From OLB7 sp966250335 (GTDB lineage: Bacteria; Bacteroidota; Ignavibacteria; OLB7), in the NCBI GenBank assembly GCA_966250335.1, contig CBINGZ010000029.1, positions 9,747 to 73,746 of the forward strand: a stretch of 64,000 nt of DNA, in the 5' to 3' direction. This document shows, piece after piece, positions 8,501 through 17,699 of this stretch. The notes below the pieces were generated by a model that saw only the letters and a list, made by a program, of their open reading frames with translations, had not been told where the DNA came from and did not search any database. The position numbers and the translations under genes were made by a program. The stretch's first letter is position 1; each line of letters opens with the position of its first letter.

Positions 8501-10301
8501 CTGGCCCGTCACGGTCGGGAAGCAGGGGGCCGCCCTGCTGACGGTCCGGGCATTGACCGACGAGGAGTCGGACGCCGCCGCGCTGACGCTTCCGGTGCTT
8601 CCGTTCGGGATTCGCAGGGAGGCGGCCGCGGTCGGCCGGGTGAGCCGGGAGCAGAGCCGGGATGAACTGATCCTCACGATCCCCGAAGGGGTCGATCCCG
8701 CGTCGGCCGGACTGACCGTATCGCTCACCTCCTCCACCGCCGGAGCGATGGTCGGGGCGCTCGATTATCTGATCGGATATTCCTACGGCTGCGCCGAACA
8801 GACGATGAGCCGTTTCCTCCCCACCGTCATCGTTGCCAACGTGCTGAAGGAGGCCGACATCCCGTTCGACGAGGTGAAGCGGAAGGAACTGCCGAAGATG
8901 GTGCGCCAGGGACTCGACCGTCTCTACTCGTTCCAGCACGGCGATGGAGGGTGGGGCTGGTGGGAACATGACGGGACGAACCCATTCATGACCGCCTACA
9001 TCATGTACGGGCTCACGATCGCCCGCCGCGCCGGCTACCCGATCTCCGAGGAACGCTACGACAACGGACTCCGCTCGCTGCGCCGGCAGATCGAGGATCG
9101 TCCCGCCGGAGGCAACTACGGCTCCGCCGATGCGTCTCTCCGTTCCTCGACGGAAGCGTTCATGCTCTACACGGCAAGCATGATCGACGGGCAGAGAAAA
9201 AAGGATCGTCTCATCGAGGAGAGGATCACCGAGCTCGCCGCGATCCCCGAGATCAACAGCTACACCCGCGCACTGCTGGCGATGGCGGCGACACATCGAT
9301 CGCGTAACGATGTGGCCGCGACCCTGCGACATGAGCTGCGCACCAGGGTGGAGGGATCGGGCGACGAGACGTTCTGGTCCGGAAACACATGGGAGCACGG
9401 CTGGCAGGATGACAAGATCGAGACGTCGGCATGGGCGGTGCGCGCCCTCTGCACGGAGCCGGGAAGCGACTCGACGGCGGCCAGGGGTGTGCAGTGGCTG
9501 ATGTCGCAGCGCACAGGTGGAGCATGGCCGAACACGCGTCAGTCGGCGATGGCGATCTTCGCGCTGGTCGATCATCTCAAGGCGGTGAGCGAGACCAACC
9601 CCGAGTTTGCCGTACGGATATCGGTCAACGGGCGCCCGGCCGGAGAAGAGAGGTTCGGCAGAGAGAACTCCGGAAAGACGATCACGATCGATCCTTCCCT
9701 CCTCCGCCCCGGCAGAAATATCGTGACGATTGAGAAATCGGGAACGGGAACGGCGAACGCTTCAGCCCGTCTCTCCTATATCGTAACGGGATCTGCCGTC
9801 GAGCCGTCGAACAACGGATTCGAGGTGACCCGCGAATACTACCTGCTCCGTCGCGAGCAGACCGACGAAGGCTTCGTGTATGTGAAGGAGCCGTTCGATG
9901 GAACCGTAAAGAGCGGCGACGAGATCTTCGTGCGCGTCAGTTTCGTTCCAACGGAAGCGAACGAATATATCATGCTCGAGGACCCCCTCCCCGCCGGCTG
10001 CGAGGTCGTCGAGAACCCCGAGCTCTACCCGATCGAGGATGAGGAGGGCTACGGCCCATCCGCCGCACGCACCGACGCCCGGGGCGCTACCTGGAACTGG
10101 TGGTACGCCGGACGCGACGTCCGCGACGAAAAGATCGCATTCTTCGCCTCCTCGGTGGAACCCCGCTCCTACGAATGCACCTACATCCTGCGAGCCCAGA
10201 TCCCCGGCGTCTACTCGGTGATGCCCTCCACCGCCTGCCTCATGTACTACCCCGAAATCGAGGGCACAACAGCGATCCAAACCTTGACAATCCTCGAATA
10301 A
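5580..10301 (+). CDS. bacterial alpha-2-macroglobulin (large, thioester type)
   Basis: About 1573 residues from GTG 5580, which gives NSFSILKLLPILAVVV as a signal or anchor; an in-frame ATG lies at 5646. A2M proteins trap proteases: cleavage of a bait region exposes a thioester that couples to the attacker. Seen here: repeated MG beta-sandwich domains (for example YLHTDRSVYRPSQRVHYRG), an A2M domain (DLMFWAPSVRTGSDG), and the thioester motif YGCAEQ with Cys at about residue 1071 and CAEQ in place of CGEQ. An alpha-alpha toroid follows (GDGGWGWWEHDGTNPFMTAY), then a receptor-binding-like end (MLEDPLPAGCEVVE). A perfect 36-bp in-frame duplication lies at 7185-7256. No pbpC partner is adjacent, unlike many bacterial A2M loci. 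Confidence 0.93.
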   Translation: MNSFSILKLLPILAVVVTSIASMTFHRDEQPVVNLGSPTIFYPGEEIRLNVEAYSDLPTDLPLLIYRVVDPIGFFAAQKDRHDPGVEVSPNGDSVAGFSLRDPSLFHRLHVGTKLAIPKNMMEWKEVKLPAMTSGVYLITAPTARPVSTTLVIVSRLGVVVKQSPTDALAFVVDRRTGERVEGAAVHFMSSKRGEKGAETKTLRAVTGSDGVAHVSFSDENGEVSHRRQDTAVIYGMRGNDFVIADCAFPHFMSGGNRVYLHTDRSVYRPSQRVHYRGILREMSRNGVPGLPSTDSVDVTVTDSRGSTVWNERLPLSDLGTFQGEFLLGEEPPLGSYTMTTSYDMGPGATFQVEEYKKPEYEVTVRPDRKEYSRGDTLKAVISASYYFGAPVAGGNLRYTVRRNRLEPDAVLNGAWAHLREAEEPAADPGQIVSEGSGTLSSDGSFDMEYLPPADDADYTYTITAAVVDASRRSIAGTASVRFTRASIYLLHRPEKYIYRVGEKVKVDVETYSHSGDKRIPLPYRILVRRILWEQEGRGARRETTILEGRGARRETTILTDSATTGADGSGSISFTTDGPGYLEIEIAARDERGNIVKAASQITVADGTPAQESVTPGLARLMPDREIYRPGDIVTALVVLPAGGKDLLLTAEGRAIGKYRVEKLGGRSAIVRMEVGEADAPNINLVATTFAGDQVYSATASVIVAPADKEITLEVETDRKEYRPGDSGMVTVRALDKGREPMKNVDLALSIVDEAIFAIRPDRTPAITSFFYRFRPVTVTTSHSAAFRFAPRYSPVRYRVATITSTGDGVFLESATLASAFIDNSVTSFDIGQDAGREPGIDMPTVVEPTLRKDFRDLMFWAPSVRTGSDGRARIPVKFPDNLTTWRITARGVNAETAVGEARAQVVSRKDLLVRMEIPRFVIEGDSLLVATTVHNYLSTEKRVRVELLTEGLSVSQTEQTILLPADGEGRIDWPVTVGKQGAALLTVRALTDEESDAAALTLPVLPFGIRREAAAVGRVSREQSRDELILTIPEGVDPASAGLTVSLTSSTAGAMVGALDYLIGYSYGCAEQTMSRFLPTVIVANVLKEADIPFDEVKRKELPKMVRQGLDRLYSFQHGDGGWGWWEHDGTNPFMTAYIMYGLTIARRAGYPISEERYDNGLRSLRRQIEDRPAGGNYGSADASLRSSTEAFMLYTASMIDGQRKKDRLIEERITELAAIPEINSYTRALLAMAATHRSRNDVAATLRHELRTRVEGSGDETFWSGNTWEHGWQDDKIETSAWAVRALCTEPGSDSTAARGVQWLMSQRTGGAWPNTRQSAMAIFALVDHLKAVSETNPEFAVRISVNGRPAGEERFGRENSGKTITIDPSLLRPGRNIVTIEKSGTGTANASARLSYIVTGSAVEPSNNGFEVTREYYLLRREQTDEGFVYVKEPFDGTVKSGDEIFVRVSFVPTEANEYIMLEDPLPAGCEVVENPELYPIEDEEGYGPSAARTDARGATWNWWYAGRDVRDEKIAFFASSVEPRSYECTYILRAQIPGVYSVMPSTACLMYYPEIEGTTAIQTLTILE
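7185..7256 (+). repeat. perfect 2 x 36 bp in-frame tandem duplication
   Basis: Bases 7185-7220 and 7221-7256 are identical. Each encodes the 12 residues EGRGARRETTIL inside the A2M gene, between macroglobulin-like domains. The absence of any difference suggests a recent event, or an assembly artefact. Confidence 0.95.
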
Positions 10302-10302
10302 T

Positions 10303-10388
10303 CTCTCTCTTCTCTTCCTCTCTTCTCTTCCTCTCTTCTCTTCCTCTCTTCTCTTAACTCTGTGTCCTCTGTGCCTCCCTGTTATTTT
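10303..10388 (-). repeat. dispersed repeat, copy A, with GA-rich tail
   Basis: Read on the minus strand, the core (10353-10388) runs AATAACAGGGAGGCACAGAG and continues ACACAGAGTTAAGAG. It matches copies B (31710-31752) and C (40342-40384) with a few differences. It then runs into about four tandem 13-nt GA-rich units (10303-10352; CT-rich on the plus strand). It lies just after the stop of the minus-strand outer-membrane protein gene, as B and C lie after their genes. Confidence 0.85.
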
Positions 10389-10411
10389 TCTTCTTCTTCC
10401 AACAGGGAGGC
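10373..10411. terminator. hairpin between convergent genes
   Basis: GCCTCCCTGTT at 10373-10383 pairs perfectly with AACAGGGAGGC at 10401-10411 around a 17-nt loop. It separates the A2M gene (plus) and the outer-membrane protein gene (minus), so it could end both transcripts. Its left arm is part of repeat copy A. Confidence 0.6.
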
Positions 10412-10419
10412 CCCACCCA

Positions 10420-11307
10420 CTACCACAACGAAAACGTCCCGCCAAGCGAAGCCCGCCACCCCCGAAGCTCCTCAAACCTCGTCCCCGGATACAAATATCC
10501 CACCGTGGCATTCACCGAATTCATCCGATCGCTATACAACCACACCCCCCCCAGCGGAGTGAAGTGAAACACATCTCCCAGCTGCTTGTTGTACATCCCC
10601 CCGAACTCCACCCCGAAGTACGGTATAAGAAACGACCGCCGGGGATTCCGCTCCATCGAAAGATGCAACCCGGTCGTATAGAAAAAACTCTCGGAAACAT
10701 CGGGATCAGATGAATGCAGCAGATCGAACTTCACGAACACGCGTCCATGACTCGGCCCTCTGTTGTTGTTCCGGGCCACCCAGGAGACAAGGAGATACTC
10801 GATGGAGGCTCCATGAAACACCCCCAGCTCCGCCGCATTTACCGGTGCATAGACCGAGTAGCTCATCCCCGGAATCAGCGACGACTTCCACGACTCCTCC
10901 ACCCGTAACGCCAGGTAGGCGGTATCGGAGACGTCACCGGCCCGCACAGCGATCTTCACAAGCCTGTCGCCGTTCTGATCGGTGGAGGGAGCCCAGAAGA
11001 ACTCACGGAGAGTCTTATCGAAATATGATCCTTCAGGCGCGTTGATCACCGTCCAGTAGAAGACCTCCGGCTGGTACTCGAAGAGCGAATCGTAGCGCCG
11101 GTTGAACATGAGAGAAATGTTTACCTCCCCCTGCGTTCTGACATCGAGCCGCACGTTCGATACCTCCTTGAAGATCGCATGCGACTCCCGATCGACCGAC
11201 CTTGCGGAGTAGTAGTACTCGAACTCCCCCTGGCTCTGCGCCGGGGCCGGGATAGAAACAAGCATGAAGAGCACGGCGAGCGCCGCCAGTCGACGTAGCG
11301 ATACCAT
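10420..11307 (-). CDS. putative outer-membrane protein
   Basis: 295 residues with a signal peptide (MVSLRRLAALAVLFMLVSIPAPAQS). The middle holds beta-sandwich-like sequence (YFDKTLREFFWAPSTDQNG, cadherin-like). The second half alternates aromatic and polar residues like a small beta-barrel (FFYTTGLHLSMERNPRRSF, FGVEFGGMYNKQLGDV) and ends in LGGTFSLW, an aromatic last residue as in many outer-membrane proteins. I recognise no named family. The 3' third is unusually G- and T-rich on the coding strand next to repeat copy A. Confidence 0.7.
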   Translation of the reverse strand: MVSLRRLAALAVLFMLVSIPAPAQSQGEFEYYYSARSVDRESHAIFKEVSNVRLDVRTQGEVNISLMFNRRYDSLFEYQPEVFYWTVINAPEGSYFDKTLREFFWAPSTDQNGDRLVKIAVRAGDVSDTAYLALRVEESWKSSLIPGMSYSVYAPVNAAELGVFHGASIEYLLVSWVARNNNRGPSHGRVFVKFDLLHSSDPDVSESFFYTTGLHLSMERNPRRSFLIPYFGVEFGGMYNKQLGDVFHFTPLGGVWLYSDRMNSVNATVGYLYPGTRFEELRGWRASLGGTFSLW

Positions 11308-11412
11308 CTGGATCTCTCCGATAAGTCATGAGCGTTGATATGTACCGGCGGCGCCTGTTCCGGTGTTTGAACGCTCATACGACATCCGTCCGCGCGGGAC
11401 GTAACGGTGGGA

Positions 11413-13920
11413 TCAGGTTCGGGGGCGGACACGGCTGGTGGGGACCGCCTGCATCGGATCATCCGGCCAGTAATGTTTCGGATATCTCCCTTTGAGATCT
11501 TTCCTGACATCGAAGTAGGTGGTGCGCCAGAAGTTCGCCAGATCGCGCGTCACCTGGACCGGACGATTCGCCGGCGAGAGAAGATGGATCGTGACGGGAA
11601 CCCGCCCCCCGCCGATGCGCGGGGTCTCGGTCATCCCGAACATCTCCTGCAGGCGGACGGAGAGGACGGGAGCATCGGGATCGGAGTAGTCGAGCGGAAT
11701 GCGCGATCCGCTCGGAACGGTCAGATGGGAGGGCGCGGTCGCGTCGAGCGCGGCACGCCGTTCCCAGCCGAGCATGTCGAGCAGAAGATCGGTGAGACGG
11801 AGAGCGCGGAGATCGTCTCGGCGGCGCATGCCGTGCAGGTGTGGAGCGAGCCACTCCTCGATCGCGGCGGCGAGCGCCTCGTCGGAGACATCGGGCCACG
11901 ATCGATCGTGCCGGTGCATGAACGCGATCCGTTCGCGGACCCGGAGCGCCTCACGGCTCCAGGGGAGGGAGCCGATCCCTTCGCGCGCTATCCGTTCGGT
12001 CAGCGCGGCGCGCATCAGGCCGGGATCGGGGTCGCGGAGGGGAACGTCGCGCAGCACGAGCGCTCCGAGCCGGGTTCTTCTGCGCGCGCTCACGCCGTCG
12101 AGCTCCTCGTCCCAGCGGACGACCTCCTCGACCATGAGGAGATCGCCGAACCCCGACTCCAGATCGTCGAGGGTCACGGGGGCGGCAAGGAAGATGCGGC
12201 TCTCGCGCCGTTTCCCGTCCAGATCGGCGGCCACCAGAAAGGGCTCCCCCGCCAGCGGCTGCTCCTGATCGACGAAGGCGCTTCTGCCGTTGCTCAGCAT
12301 GAAGCGTCCCCGCTGACCGGGGCGGGCCTGGGCTATGCGGTCGGGGTAGGCGAACGCCAGGAGGAGCCCGGCGGCGGCCGTCCCCTCCTCCCTGTCGCGC
12401 CCCTTCAGCAGCCGTCGCCAGTGACGCGATTCCCGCTGAACCCGTCGTATCGCCGCGCGATCCACCGTATACTCCTCCGTCGGGAACATATCGTTGTGGG
12501 ATTCTCCTCCGGCGCGGCCCAGCGCTTCAAGGCGGAGGCGCAGATCGGGGTCGACGGAGGCGCCGTGGCCTCGCATGATATCCCGTTCCCCCAGCAGGGC
12601 CGCCAGGTCGCAGGCGAGCGAGGGGAAGCCCTCCTCCTCTCCCCTGATCAGCATATGCGCGAGTCTGGGGTGAAGAGGGAGCCGGGCGATCTCGCGGCCG
12701 TGGGGGGTGATGCTCCCCTCCCGGTCGAGCGCTCCCAGCCGTGTCAGGAGGTCGCGGGCCTGCGCGAACGCTCCCGTCGGGGGACGGTCCAGCCAGGCGA
12801 GTTCGGAGGGATCGGCGACTCCCCATTCGGCCAGGTCGAGCGCCAGCGGGGCGAGATCGGCCTCGAGAATCTCGGGAGGCGTATACGCCATCAGCGTTGC
12901 CTGTTCGGCCTCGCTCCAGAGACGGCAGCAGATCCCGGGGCCGAGGCGTCCGGCGCGGCCGCGCCGCTGATCGGCGGAGGCTCGGGAGACGCGGACCGTC
13001 TCCAGGCGGGTCATGCCGCTTCCCGGCGAGAAGCGGGGAAGGCGCATTCTGCCGCTGTCGATCACGATCCGTATCCCCTCGATCGTGAGACTCGTTTCAG
13101 CGATCGAGGTCGAGAGGACCACCTTCCGTTCTCCCGGTCGGGAGGGCTCGAGCGCCCTCTCCTGTTCCTCCTGCGGGAGCGTGCCGTGGAGCGCCAGCAC
13201 CGTCGCTCTCGTCTCCTCCGCCAGCAGTTCCTGCGCGCGGCGGATCTCCCCTGCGCCGGGGAGGAAGACGAGGATATCCCCCTCTTCGCGGTCGAGCGCG
13301 CGGCGGACGGCGGCGGCCACGGCACGTTCGAGGCGTTCCCCTTCGGCCATAGGTATATATCGCGTTTCGACAGGGAAGATCTGCCCGGCGCTCGTGACGA
13401 TCGGGGCATCTCCAAGCAGGCGGGCGACAGCCTCTCCATCCAGCGTGGCGGACATGACCAGAATCCGCAGATCCTCCCGCAGCAGCGCCTGCGCCTGCAA
13501 CGCCAGTGCCAGTCCGACATCGGCCTGCAGGCTCCGCTCATGGAACTCGTCGAAGATCACCAGCCCGGCCTCCTCCAGCGCCGGGTCGCTCTGGAGCATC
13601 CGGGTCAGCACTCCCTCGGTCACGACTTCGATCCGGGTGGAGGGGCCGACGTTCGTATCCATCCGCATGCGATATCCCGCCCTCTCCCCCGGCCTCTCGC
13701 CGAGCAGCGATGCGATACGGCGCGCCGCGGCGCGCGCGGCCAGCCTGCGCGGTTCCAGCATGATGATCTTCCTCCCGGCCAGCCACGGCTCATCGAGCAG
13801 TGCCGGGGGAACGCCCGTCGTCTTTCCCGCTCCGGGAGGAGCCTGAAGGAGGAGGGAGGTACGGGCCGAGAGGGCGGCCCTGAGTTCGGGGAGAATATGA
13901 TCGACGGGAAGATTGAACAC
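11413..13920 (-). CDS. hrpB: ATP-dependent helicase HrpB
   Basis: About 835 residues from GTG 13920 (protein begins FNLPVDHILPELRAAL after the start residue); a TTG at 13932 is an alternative, and the frame extends further upstream without family-like sequence. It is a DEAH-type helicase: Walker A PPGAGKTT at residues 28-35, DEFH at 124-127, SATLDG as motif III, and RRGRAGRLGPG as motif VI. The C-terminus has the HrpB-specific tail ending RYPKHYWPDDP and RVRPRT. HrpB proteins are monomeric RNA/DNA-dependent ATPases; the physiological role is poorly known. It is a single gene, not obviously in an operon. Confidence 0.93.
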   Translation of the reverse strand: MFNLPVDHILPELRAALSARTSLLLQAPPGAGKTTGVPPALLDEPWLAGRKIIMLEPRRLAARAAARRIASLLGERPGERAGYRMRMDTNVGPSTRIEVVTEGVLTRMLQSDPALEEAGLVIFDEFHERSLQADVGLALALQAQALLREDLRILVMSATLDGEAVARLLGDAPIVTSAGQIFPVETRYIPMAEGERLERAVAAAVRRALDREEGDILVFLPGAGEIRRAQELLAEETRATVLALHGTLPQEEQERALEPSRPGERKVVLSTSIAETSLTIEGIRIVIDSGRMRLPRFSPGSGMTRLETVRVSRASADQRRGRAGRLGPGICCRLWSEAEQATLMAYTPPEILEADLAPLALDLAEWGVADPSELAWLDRPPTGAFAQARDLLTRLGALDREGSITPHGREIARLPLHPRLAHMLIRGEEEGFPSLACDLAALLGERDIMRGHGASVDPDLRLRLEALGRAGGESHNDMFPTEEYTVDRAAIRRVQRESRHWRRLLKGRDREEGTAAAGLLLAFAYPDRIAQARPGQRGRFMLSNGRSAFVDQEQPLAGEPFLVAADLDGKRRESRIFLAAPVTLDDLESGFGDLLMVEEVVRWDEELDGVSARRRTRLGALVLRDVPLRDPDPGLMRAALTERIAREGIGSLPWSREALRVRERIAFMHRHDRSWPDVSDEALAAAIEEWLAPHLHGMRRRDDLRALRLTDLLLDMLGWERRAALDATAPSHLTVPSGSRIPLDYSDPDAPVLSVRLQEMFGMTETPRIGGGRVPVTIHLLSPANRPVQVTRDLANFWRTTYFDVRKDLKGRYPKHYWPDDPMQAVPTSRVRPRT

Positions 13921-14000
13921 GATGCGATACAACTGATGATGAGACGAGTCCGCGGCGAGTCCGCGCGCCGGCGCCAATAACGGAAAAAACGGGACACGCG

Positions 14001-14033
14001 AAAAAAAACCGGCGAAGGGGTGCTTCGCCGGTT
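14001..14033 (-). terminator. rho-independent terminator of the DUF4249 gene
   Basis: AACCGGCGAAG (14007-14017) pairs with CTTCGCCGGTT (14023-14033) around a 5-nt loop. Read on the minus strand the stem is followed by a run of T (the eight A at 14001-14008). It lies about 70 bases after the DUF4249 stop, the textbook arrangement. Confidence 0.85.
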
Positions 14034-14104
14034 CTGCCTCTCTCACTCTGCTCGATTCTCCTTCATCGATCAATCGCTCTTCTTCGTTTCCATGTCCGAA
14101 TCTT

Positions 14105-14998
14105 CTACGGCTGATTCTTGACAAGGAAGGTCTCGGCGCGGGCCACGGCCGCGGAACTGAAGACCCCGAGTCCCCCCTTGATGTTCGCCATCTTGCCGTC
14201 GTATTCGGGGTTGGCGCCCCAGTGGGTGAGCTTCCACCACCTGATGAAGTTGTTGTCGGCCGCCCACATCGTGATCTCATGCCGGCCGAACCACTTGAAG
14301 GCGACCCAGACCGTCGGCGTCTCGGTGTTGGGGATGAAGCCCCAGCGGGTCACGTCGTTGTAGTGGGGAGCGTTCTCCTCGAAGGAGCGCGCGATACGAC
14401 GGTTCTTCTCGCCGCTGGAGGGCTCCAGGTACTTGCCGTACTCGAGCGTATCGAGGCAGCGGACACTCACCAGGTACTCGTTGAGGGTTCCCGAGCGGGT
14501 CCACCTCAGCTTCAGCGAATCGGGGGAGGGGAGCTCGATCGTATCCTTCGGGTAGTCGATGACGGAGAGGGGGGCCGTCACCCAGGAGATCCGCTGCGGC
14601 GTCAGGGTCGAGCCGCTCAGGAGCCCACCGTCGGTCGGGCGCACCTCGATCGAGTAGATCACCCCCGGCTGAACCTTCTCGCTGGTGTCGGGGAAGTAGT
14701 ATTCTCCCACGCCGGTGCTGTCGGGACGGTAGGCGAGCTGCATGGAGCGGCCGTCGACGATGATCCTGACATCGGCGTCGGTCACGGCGCTGTTCTTCAG
14801 GCGGAAGGTGTCGGTCACCGGCTGCGAGCGCATCACCTTGATGCCGTGGATCGGCTCGTCGACGATCAGAAATCCCTCCACGACATACTGCGGCACATAC
14901 TCGTTCGGCGGAAGATCCTCGCATCCCGTGGCCGCCGTCATCAGAATCACCGTCGCTGCCGCGAGCGCCAGGCGCTGTATGGTTGTCGTTCTTCTCAT
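14105..14998 (-). CDS. DUF4249 outer-membrane lipoprotein, partner of TonB receptor
   Basis: 297 residues. The signal peptide ends in a lipobox (LMTAATGCEDLPP). The sequence EYVPQYVVEGFLIVDEP near the N-terminus, ADVRIIVDGRSMQL, and GVIYSIEVRPTDGGLLSGST match DUF4249 proteins of Bacteroidota, which accompany carboxypeptidase-regulatory TonB receptors and are thought to help capture a substrate at the surface. It follows the TonB receptor gene by 19 bp, so they form one operon closed by the terminator at 14001-14033. The substrate is unknown. Confidence 0.85.
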   Translation of the reverse strand: MRRTTTIQRLALAAATVILMTAATGCEDLPPNEYVPQYVVEGFLIVDEPIHGIKVMRSQPVTDTFRLKNSAVTDADVRIIVDGRSMQLAYRPDSTGVGEYYFPDTSEKVQPGVIYSIEVRPTDGGLLSGSTLTPQRISWVTAPLSVIDYPKDTIELPSPDSLKLRWTRSGTLNEYLVSVRCLDTLEYGKYLEPSSGEKNRRIARSFEENAPHYNDVTRWGFIPNTETPTVWVAFKWFGRHEITMWAADNNFIRWWKLTHWGANPEYDGKMANIKGGLGVFSSAAVARAETFLVKNQP

Positions 14999-15017
14999 TG
15001 CTCGTGTACCTCTCCGG

Positions 15018-17282
15018 TTAGAATTTGACTTCGATGGCGACGGTCGGCAGAATCGGCAGCAGCCGGACGTCGACGACCTCGGTCACCTCCTTCGAGGTGT
15101 CGTAATAGCGGAACCAGATATCGCGTCGCGAGTAGACGTTGTAGACGTCGATCAGCAGCCGCATCGGCAGGCCGAAGAGCGTGGAGTTGTAGTTGGCGTT
15201 GACGTTCAGCTGATGCGACGGCGGAAGCCGCAGGCCGTAGCGCTGGGCCGGGACCGTGACGCTCGTCCCCTCGTTCTCGCCGGGGAGCGTGCTGGTATAT
15301 CGCGACGTGGCGGCAGTATAGGACTGTCCCGACTGGAAGGAGAAGGAGGCGCCCACCTCCCAGCTGTCGCTGAGCTTGTACTGTCCCACGATCTTGAGAT
15401 CGTGCCGGCGATCGTACTTCGGTCTGAACTCCACGCCGTTGTTGATGCTGTCGAACCTGGCCGTGATGTAGCCGAGTCCGTATCCCAGCCATCCCGTGAA
15501 GTTCCCGGCCTTCTTCTGGAGGAAGACCTCGGCGCCGTACGCCTCGCCGTTCCCGCTGTAGAAGACCTGGTCCACCGTCTGAGCGTCGGTCTGGTACTGG
15601 TTGACCTCGTTGATGTGGTAGAGCTTCTTGTAGTAGAAGTCGAAGTTCAGATCGTAGCCGTCGAGCGGCTCGGTCTCCACGCTGAAGATATACTGCTCCG
15701 AACGGCCCGGCTGCACGGTGGAATCGGTCGGGAGCCATGTATCGAAGAACGAGAAATCGGGGAGCGATGCCAGATGGAGGTACTGGTGGTAGATACCCCA
15801 GGCCCCCTTGAAGGCGATATCCTCCTGCCACTGATATCGGATCGCCGCGCGCGGATCGAGCGTGGTGAGCCCGGCCATATCGGTGTAGTTGGCGCGGAGC
15901 CCGAGCTGGGTGGAGACGAGATCGGTGATCTGATAGTTCCCCTGCGCGAAGACCGAATGGACGTAGTCGTGCACCGTGAAGTTGGTCGAGGCTCCTCCGA
16001 TCGTCCCTTCGGCCGCCGTGGAATCCTTCCCCGTGAAGTTCTGGAGGTAGTCGAAGGTATATCGTGTTCCCTCATATCCCCACTTCATGGTGAGGAGGTC
16101 GCTGGCGAACCACTCCATGCTCGCCTTGAGCGAGTAGTCGGCGATCACGTTCTCCACCTTGATCTTGAACCCCGACTGATCGGCCGAGAAATTGTTGTGG
16201 TAACGGCTTCCGCTCAGGTTGACGACGGAGAAGAGATTGTCTCCGAAGATATGTGTCCAGCGGAGCGCGCCGGTGCGGTTGCCGATCCCGATGCCGAACT
16301 CGAAGCCGGCGCCGTCCAGACTGAGCTCATCCTCGCTGACGAAACCGCTCAGGAAGATCTTATCGTGTTCAGTGATATCCTGCGAGATCTTGGCGTTGAT
16401 GTCGTAGAAGCTGAACATCGGCAGGGGGTTCTCCTTGTCCTCCGGCAGCATCGCCAGGAGGAGATCGAGATAGGTGCGGCGGGCGCCGATGAAATAGGAG
16501 CCCTCACCGACCGGACCTTGGAGCGAGAGCCGCGAGCTGACCGCGCCGAGCGAGGCCACCCCCTCGAATTCGTTCCTGTTGCCATCCTTCTGGGTCAGGT
16601 TGAGGACGGCGGAGAGCCGCCCGCCGTATTCCGCGGGGAAGCCTCCCTTGATCATATCCACATCCTTGATCGCATCGGGATTGAACGCCGAGAAGAACCC
16701 GAGCAGATGCGACGGGTTGTAGACGGTCGATCCGTCGATCAGCACAAGGTTCTGATCGGGCGAACCGCCGCGGACGTAGAGACCGCTGGAGATCTGCGAC
16801 GAGGTGAGAATGCCCGGCATATACTGAAGCGAGCGGAAGACGTCCGACTCGCCGCCGATCCGCAACTGGCTCAACTGCGCCACCGGGATGTTCACCCGGC
16901 TCACGTCGATCTGCCGTTTCTCGTTCTCCCGGTCGGCCGTGATCGTTACCTCGTTGGACGATATGGCGGCGGGCTTCATCGAGAAGGTGGTTTTCCTCGA
17001 TTCCCCCTCGGCAAACTCGATCTCCTGCTCCAGCTTCGTATATCCCACGAACGATACGGTCACGGTCTGCTTCCCGGCCGGGATGTTCCGGATCGAGAAG
17101 TAGCCGCTCTTGTTCGTGTAGGCGCCCAGCTTCGTCCCCTTGACGAAGATGCTGGCGCCGATCAATGTCTCGTTGGTTTCGGCATCGACGACGTAGCCGT
17201 TCAGTGTGGCTCCCGATGCCTGCTGCTGGGCCTGTGCCGTCGTCCCCCCAAGCAGGGCCAGGGCGACGAGCAATGCCCGCAT
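15018..17282 (-). CDS. TonB-dependent receptor with CarboxypepD-regulatory-like domain
   Basis: 754 residues from the ATG at 17282, which gives a clean signal peptide (MRALLVALALLGGTTAQAQ); the longer frame to 17372 has a poor N-terminus. Domains: a carboxypeptidase D regulatory-like sandwich (LNGYVVDAETNETLIGASI), a plug (VRGGSPDQNLVLIDGSTVYN and FPAEYGGRLSAVL), then a beta-barrel to the end. Such receptors import a ligand across the outer membrane using TonB energy. There is no SusD partner; the DUF4249 lipoprotein takes that place. The long CT-rich leader with a hairpin at 17423-17450 lies upstream. Confidence 0.93.
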   Translation of the reverse strand: MRALLVALALLGGTTAQAQQQASGATLNGYVVDAETNETLIGASIFVKGTKLGAYTNKSGYFSIRNIPAGKQTVTVSFVGYTKLEQEIEFAEGESRKTTFSMKPAAISSNEVTITADRENEKRQIDVSRVNIPVAQLSQLRIGGESDVFRSLQYMPGILTSSQISSGLYVRGGSPDQNLVLIDGSTVYNPSHLLGFFSAFNPDAIKDVDMIKGGFPAEYGGRLSAVLNLTQKDGNRNEFEGVASLGAVSSRLSLQGPVGEGSYFIGARRTYLDLLLAMLPEDKENPLPMFSFYDINAKISQDITEHDKIFLSGFVSEDELSLDGAGFEFGIGIGNRTGALRWTHIFGDNLFSVVNLSGSRYHNNFSADQSGFKIKVENVIADYSLKASMEWFASDLLTMKWGYEGTRYTFDYLQNFTGKDSTAAEGTIGGASTNFTVHDYVHSVFAQGNYQITDLVSTQLGLRANYTDMAGLTTLDPRAAIRYQWQEDIAFKGAWGIYHQYLHLASLPDFSFFDTWLPTDSTVQPGRSEQYIFSVETEPLDGYDLNFDFYYKKLYHINEVNQYQTDAQTVDQVFYSGNGEAYGAEVFLQKKAGNFTGWLGYGLGYITARFDSINNGVEFRPKYDRRHDLKIVGQYKLSDSWEVGASFSFQSGQSYTAATSRYTSTLPGENEGTSVTVPAQRYGLRLPPSHQLNVNANYNSTLFGLPMRLLIDVYNVYSRRDIWFRYYDTSKEVTEVVDVRLLPILPTVAIEVKF

Positions 17283-17422
17283 GATTCGTTCGATGGTTCC
17301 CGGCGCGGCCCCGTCGGGGACGGTGGTTCGTTGTGTAGTGTGTCGATAGGTCATACGGTTCCGATTCGTCATGTGATGGTTCGGGATGTGATTCCGGACA
17401 TGAGCATCCGTCTCGTCGTCAT

Positions 17423-17450
17423 GCGGGCGATCGCCGTTATGATCGCCCGC
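17423..17450. other. perfect 10-bp stem-loop upstream of the TonB receptor
   Basis: GCGGGCGATC (17423-17432) pairs with GATCGCCCGC (17441-17450) around an 8-nt loop. It lies about 140 bases upstream of the chosen TonB-receptor start, so it may fall within that gene's leader. It could be an attenuator or an operator; only the symmetry is seen. Confidence 0.45.
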
Positions 17451-17699
17451 TCTTCATCTGTTCATCCGTGTCGTCGGGATGCCTCATGTCCGGTCCGTCT
17501 CGCGTCGATCTCTCCTCATGCCGTCCACTTCCCGTGCATCGTTCCGTCGCTTCGTCTTCTCTCAACCTTCATGCTCATCTCTTCCTTTCCCCGGCGGCTC
17601 TTCTCAGCTCCGCCGGGGCTCCTTTCGTTCTCTTCCGGGTGGTCTGTTCTGTCACTCTTGCGGCGCTCTCTCGTTCGCCGATATGTTATTCCAGCGGTT

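Noticed and set aside
10303..10352. Possible CRISPR-like array of short units
   Set aside because: Units are contiguous 13-nt low-complexity repeats with no spacers.
11407..13980. 857-residue open frame opposite hrpB
   Set aside because: Antisense to a clear helicase with all motifs; the predicted protein is rich in Arg, Gly and Pro with no domain.
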